A stretch of 16,234 bases of DNA, taken from Spirochaetaceae bacterium UBA6089 (lineage in GTDB: Bacteria; Spirochaetota; Spirochaetia; Treponematales; Rectinemataceae). How positions within the stretch are numbered: position 1 is the stretch's first letter; each line of letters begins with the position of its first letter. The DNA lies in contig DIXD01000065.1 in the NCBI GenBank assembly GCA_002435985.1, positions 1,837 through 18,070 of the forward strand. Direction: 5' to 3'. Both the position numbers and the translations under genes were made by a program. The notes beneath the pieces were generated by a model. It did not search any database. It was not told the DNA's origin and was given only the letters and a program-made list of their open reading frames with translations. Shown piece by piece: positions 14,416 to 16,234 of this stretch.

Positions 14416-15590
14416 AGGATGTCTACCTCGACTGGGCAGCGACGAGCCCCGCCGATTCTGAAATTCTGCACAAGGCTCTTGCACTGAGCCTCGATGCCTA
14501 TGCAAACCCCTCGAGTAACCATTGGCTCGGCAAAGAGGCAAAAAAGTTGCTGGAGGAAGCGAGGACAGAGCTCATGCGCACCCTCGGTGTTGAGGGGGGC
14601 TTACTTGTCTTTACAGGGAGTGGTTCAGAGGCCGACCACATACCACTGCTCGCCCTCGTCGGTCGGCTAAACCTTTCCGGAACACGCAAGCCGCTCCATA
14701 TCGTTGTTTCGGCGATCGAACATTCGGCCATCGACTGTCAAGTGCGCGCGCTTGCAAACCTTGGTGTGCAAGTCTCCTGGATCAATCCGGACTCTCGAGG
14801 GAAGATAGAGCCGGCCAAGGTCCTGGCGCACCTACGAAAAGAGACGGCGCTCGTCAGTGTTATGGGTGTGAACAATGAAACAGGGGCCATCCAGAATATA
14901 GCGGCCATAGGTCAAGCAATAGGCGAGGCTACGCTGGAGTTAGGACTTAGAAAACCTTGGTTTCATGTCGATGCGGTCCAAATGCTCGGGAAACTCCCAA
15001 TGCATCGAATGTCGACATACGTCGATAGCTTTGCCATTTCCGCACATAAAATACGAGGGCCAAGGGGCATCGGCGCGCTCTGGCTCTCTCGCCCTCTCGA
15101 TGCATTCGTGTGTGGAGGTGGACAAGAGAGCGGCATTCGTCCGGGCACCGAAAATCTTTTTGGTGCGCTTGCCTTTCGGTTTGCGGTGGAAAAAGTGTCG
15201 GAGTCTTTGGATACATACACACTCCGCGCCCGACAACTAGAAACTCGCATCATTGAAGGTGTTTCGCATATCCAGGGAGCATTCATTGTCCCAGAACGTG
15301 CGCCGGGCGACGAGGCGTATGTCCCTTCGATACTCTCTATTGCCTTTCCAGGCCTAGGAGGAGAGACGATGGTGCGCGCGCTCTCCGGTCGTCATATTGC
15401 CGTCTCTACCGGTTCGGCCTGCTCGTCCAATCAGCGGCACCGGGGCAGGCGCGTTCTGCAGGCGATGGGTGTCCCCGACGACATAGCTTTTTCGGCGATC
15501 CGCGTCTCGACCGGCCCACTCACGACTCCGGAAGAGATCGATATTTTTCTCGAGCAAGCCGAGGACTTGTATAGAAAGCTAAAAACCTGA
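14412..15590 (+). CDS. Cysteine desulfurase (NifS/IscS family)
   Basis: This PLP enzyme (392 aa, usual size) removes sulfur from L-cysteine as a protein-bound persulfide and releases alanine. Visible residues are YLDWAATSP near the N-terminus, H104 stacking on PLP (AIEHSA), D187 in HVDAVQ, the Schiff-base lysine K213 (SAHKIRGPRG), the GIRPGTEN motif (241-248) and the persulfide cysteine C337 in STGSACSS. The phosphate-binding segment reads GSGSEADH, with His where NifS and IscS usually have Asn. The ATG overlaps the FTRc stop, and ThiI starts 12 bases after its own stop, so it most likely feeds sulfur to ThiI. No IscU-type scaffold gene is adjacent, which argues against a dedicated Fe-S cluster operon. 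Family is secure; the exact subtype (IscS or NifS-like) is not. Confidence 0.95.
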   Translation: MKDVYLDWAATSPADSEILHKALALSLDAYANPSSNHWLGKEAKKLLEEARTELMRTLGVEGGLLVFTGSGSEADHIPLLALVGRLNLSGTRKPLHIVVSAIEHSAIDCQVRALANLGVQVSWINPDSRGKIEPAKVLAHLRKETALVSVMGVNNETGAIQNIAAIGQAIGEATLELGLRKPWFHVDAVQMLGKLPMHRMSTYVDSFAISAHKIRGPRGIGALWLSRPLDAFVCGGGQESGIRPGTENLFGALAFRFAVEKVSESLDTYTLRARQLETRIIEGVSHIQGAFIVPERAPGDEAYVPSILSIAFPGLGGETMVRALSGRHIAVSTGSACSSNQRHRGRRVLQAMGVPDDIAFSAIRVSTGPLTTPEEIDIFLEQAEDLYRKLKT

Positions 15591-15602
15591 TACTACAGGG
15601 GC

Positions 15603-16234
15603 ATGCGTGCTTTGTTCCTCATCAAGCCGGGAGAGATCGAATTAAAACGTGACAATAAGCGCGAATTCACGCAGAGGCTAAAAGATCAGATACATCGACG
15701 GCTCAAAGGCTTCAATTTCGAGCTCGAAGAATATCCTGGCAGGTTTTTTCTCAGCATCGACGAACAAGATTCGGAGATCGCCTTCTTTATTCTACAACAC
15801 TGTCCTGGTATCAATGGTGTGGCTCGTGCCATAAAGACGGATAAGCAGGTCGATTCGATCGTGCAGGCCGCAGTCGAATGCGCAGCCGTGGAAGTCGGCT
15901 CAGGCGTGCACTCATTCAAGGTCGAAACACGACGTTCGGATAAAAGTTTTCCACTCGACTCCTATGGCATGTCGGCAGCCATAGGTACTGCGGTGCAGGA
16001 GCATTTTCCTGCCCTCATGGTCGACGTCCATACGCCCGATTTTGTCCTCATGGTCGAGATACGTGAGCGGGCTTACATCTATTCCGCCACTGCTCTCGGG
16101 CCAAGGGGATTGCCGGTGGGATGCCAAGGCAAGGGGCTTCTTCTCCTCTCGGGGGGCATCGATTCTCCGGTGGCCGGCTACATGATGGCAAAACGGGGTC
16201 TCGCCCTTGAGGCCGTGTATTTTCATACCTATCC
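15603..16234 (+). CDS. thiI: ThiI, tRNA 4-thiouridine synthetase (5' part, cut by window end)
   Basis: ThiI adenylates uridine-8 of tRNA and inserts sulfur from a persulfide; in some bacteria it also takes part in making the thiamine thiazole ring. About 210 residues are visible. They show the N-terminal ferredoxin-like region (LIKPGEIELKRDNKREF, 6-22), a THUMP domain (about 65-165) for tRNA binding, and the start of the PP-loop ATPase domain with SGGIDSPVAG (183-192). The frame runs off the window without a stop, so it cannot be seen whether a rhodanese domain with the catalytic cysteine follows. ATG 15603 matches the family start, although the AGGGG before it (15597-15601) is only 1 base away. 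The gene follows the cysteine desulfurase by 12 bases, its expected sulfur donor. Confidence 0.93.
   Translation, partial: MRALFLIKPGEIELKRDNKREFTQRLKDQIHRRLKGFNFELEEYPGRFFLSIDEQDSEIAFFILQHCPGINGVARAIKTDKQVDSIVQAAVECAAVEVGSGVHSFKVETRRSDKSFPLDSYGMSAAIGTAVQEHFPALMVDVHTPDFVLMVEIRERAYIYSATALGPRGLPVGCQGKGLLLLSGGIDSPVAGYMMAKRGLALEAVYFHTY

Noticed and set aside
1..16234. Mobile elements, CRISPR arrays, tRNA genes or phage remnants
   Set aside because: I found no transposase, regular spacer-repeat pattern, tRNA-like cloverleaf or integrase. The window is compact core-type chromosome.

Overview
The window (16,234 bp) is a gene-dense stretch of a bacterial chromosome. It holds fourteen protein genes, two of them cut by the window edges, plus one TPP riboswitch. 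No gene-free stretch exceeds about 160 bases. I see no tRNA, rRNA, insertion sequence, prophage or CRISPR. The genes suggest a diderm bacterium: a periplasmic-type HtrA, a thiamine-binding protein with a signal peptide, and a membrane-anchored PpiD/SurA-like chaperone. The ferredoxin-thioredoxin-reductase catalytic subunit beside a glutaredoxin suggests an anaerobic or ferredoxin-rich metabolism. My best guess is a spirochaete of the Treponema/Rectinema type. That is judgement from gene content, not a computed placement.

Region 1 (1-4595, + strand) starts with the 3' part of clpX. A TPP riboswitch follows directly after its stop codon, then thiB-thiP-thiQ, a complete thiamine/TPP importer (binding protein, fused double permease, ATPase). 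The riboswitch carries the thiB Shine-Dalgarno sequence in a conserved helix and its closing helix reaches the start codon, so control is probably translational. Region 2 (9943 down to 4603, - strand) is one tightly packed operon: PduO-type cobalamin adenosyltransferase, HtrA protease, UvrB, M19 dipeptidase, shikimate kinase. The last four are joined by overlaps or gaps of 1 to 5 bases. It converges tail-to-tail on thiQ with 7 bases between the stop codons.

Region 3 (10100-11692, + strand) is a single gene for a PpiD-like membrane chaperone whose parvulin domain seems to lack the catalytic histidines. It is divergent from the pduO operon. A 120-base convergent spacer with a tandem 19-base repeat separates it from lepA (elongation factor 4, - strand).

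Region 4 (13758-16234, + strand) is divergent from lepA and is the most interesting part: glutaredoxin, ferredoxin-thioredoxin-reductase catalytic subunit, cysteine desulfurase, and ThiI (cut by the window end). The genes are closely spaced and one pair overlaps. They read as a sulfur-transfer unit for tRNA 4-thiouridine (or thiazole) synthesis, with its own ferredoxin-driven disulfide-reducing module. That linkage is inferred from gene order and family knowledge.
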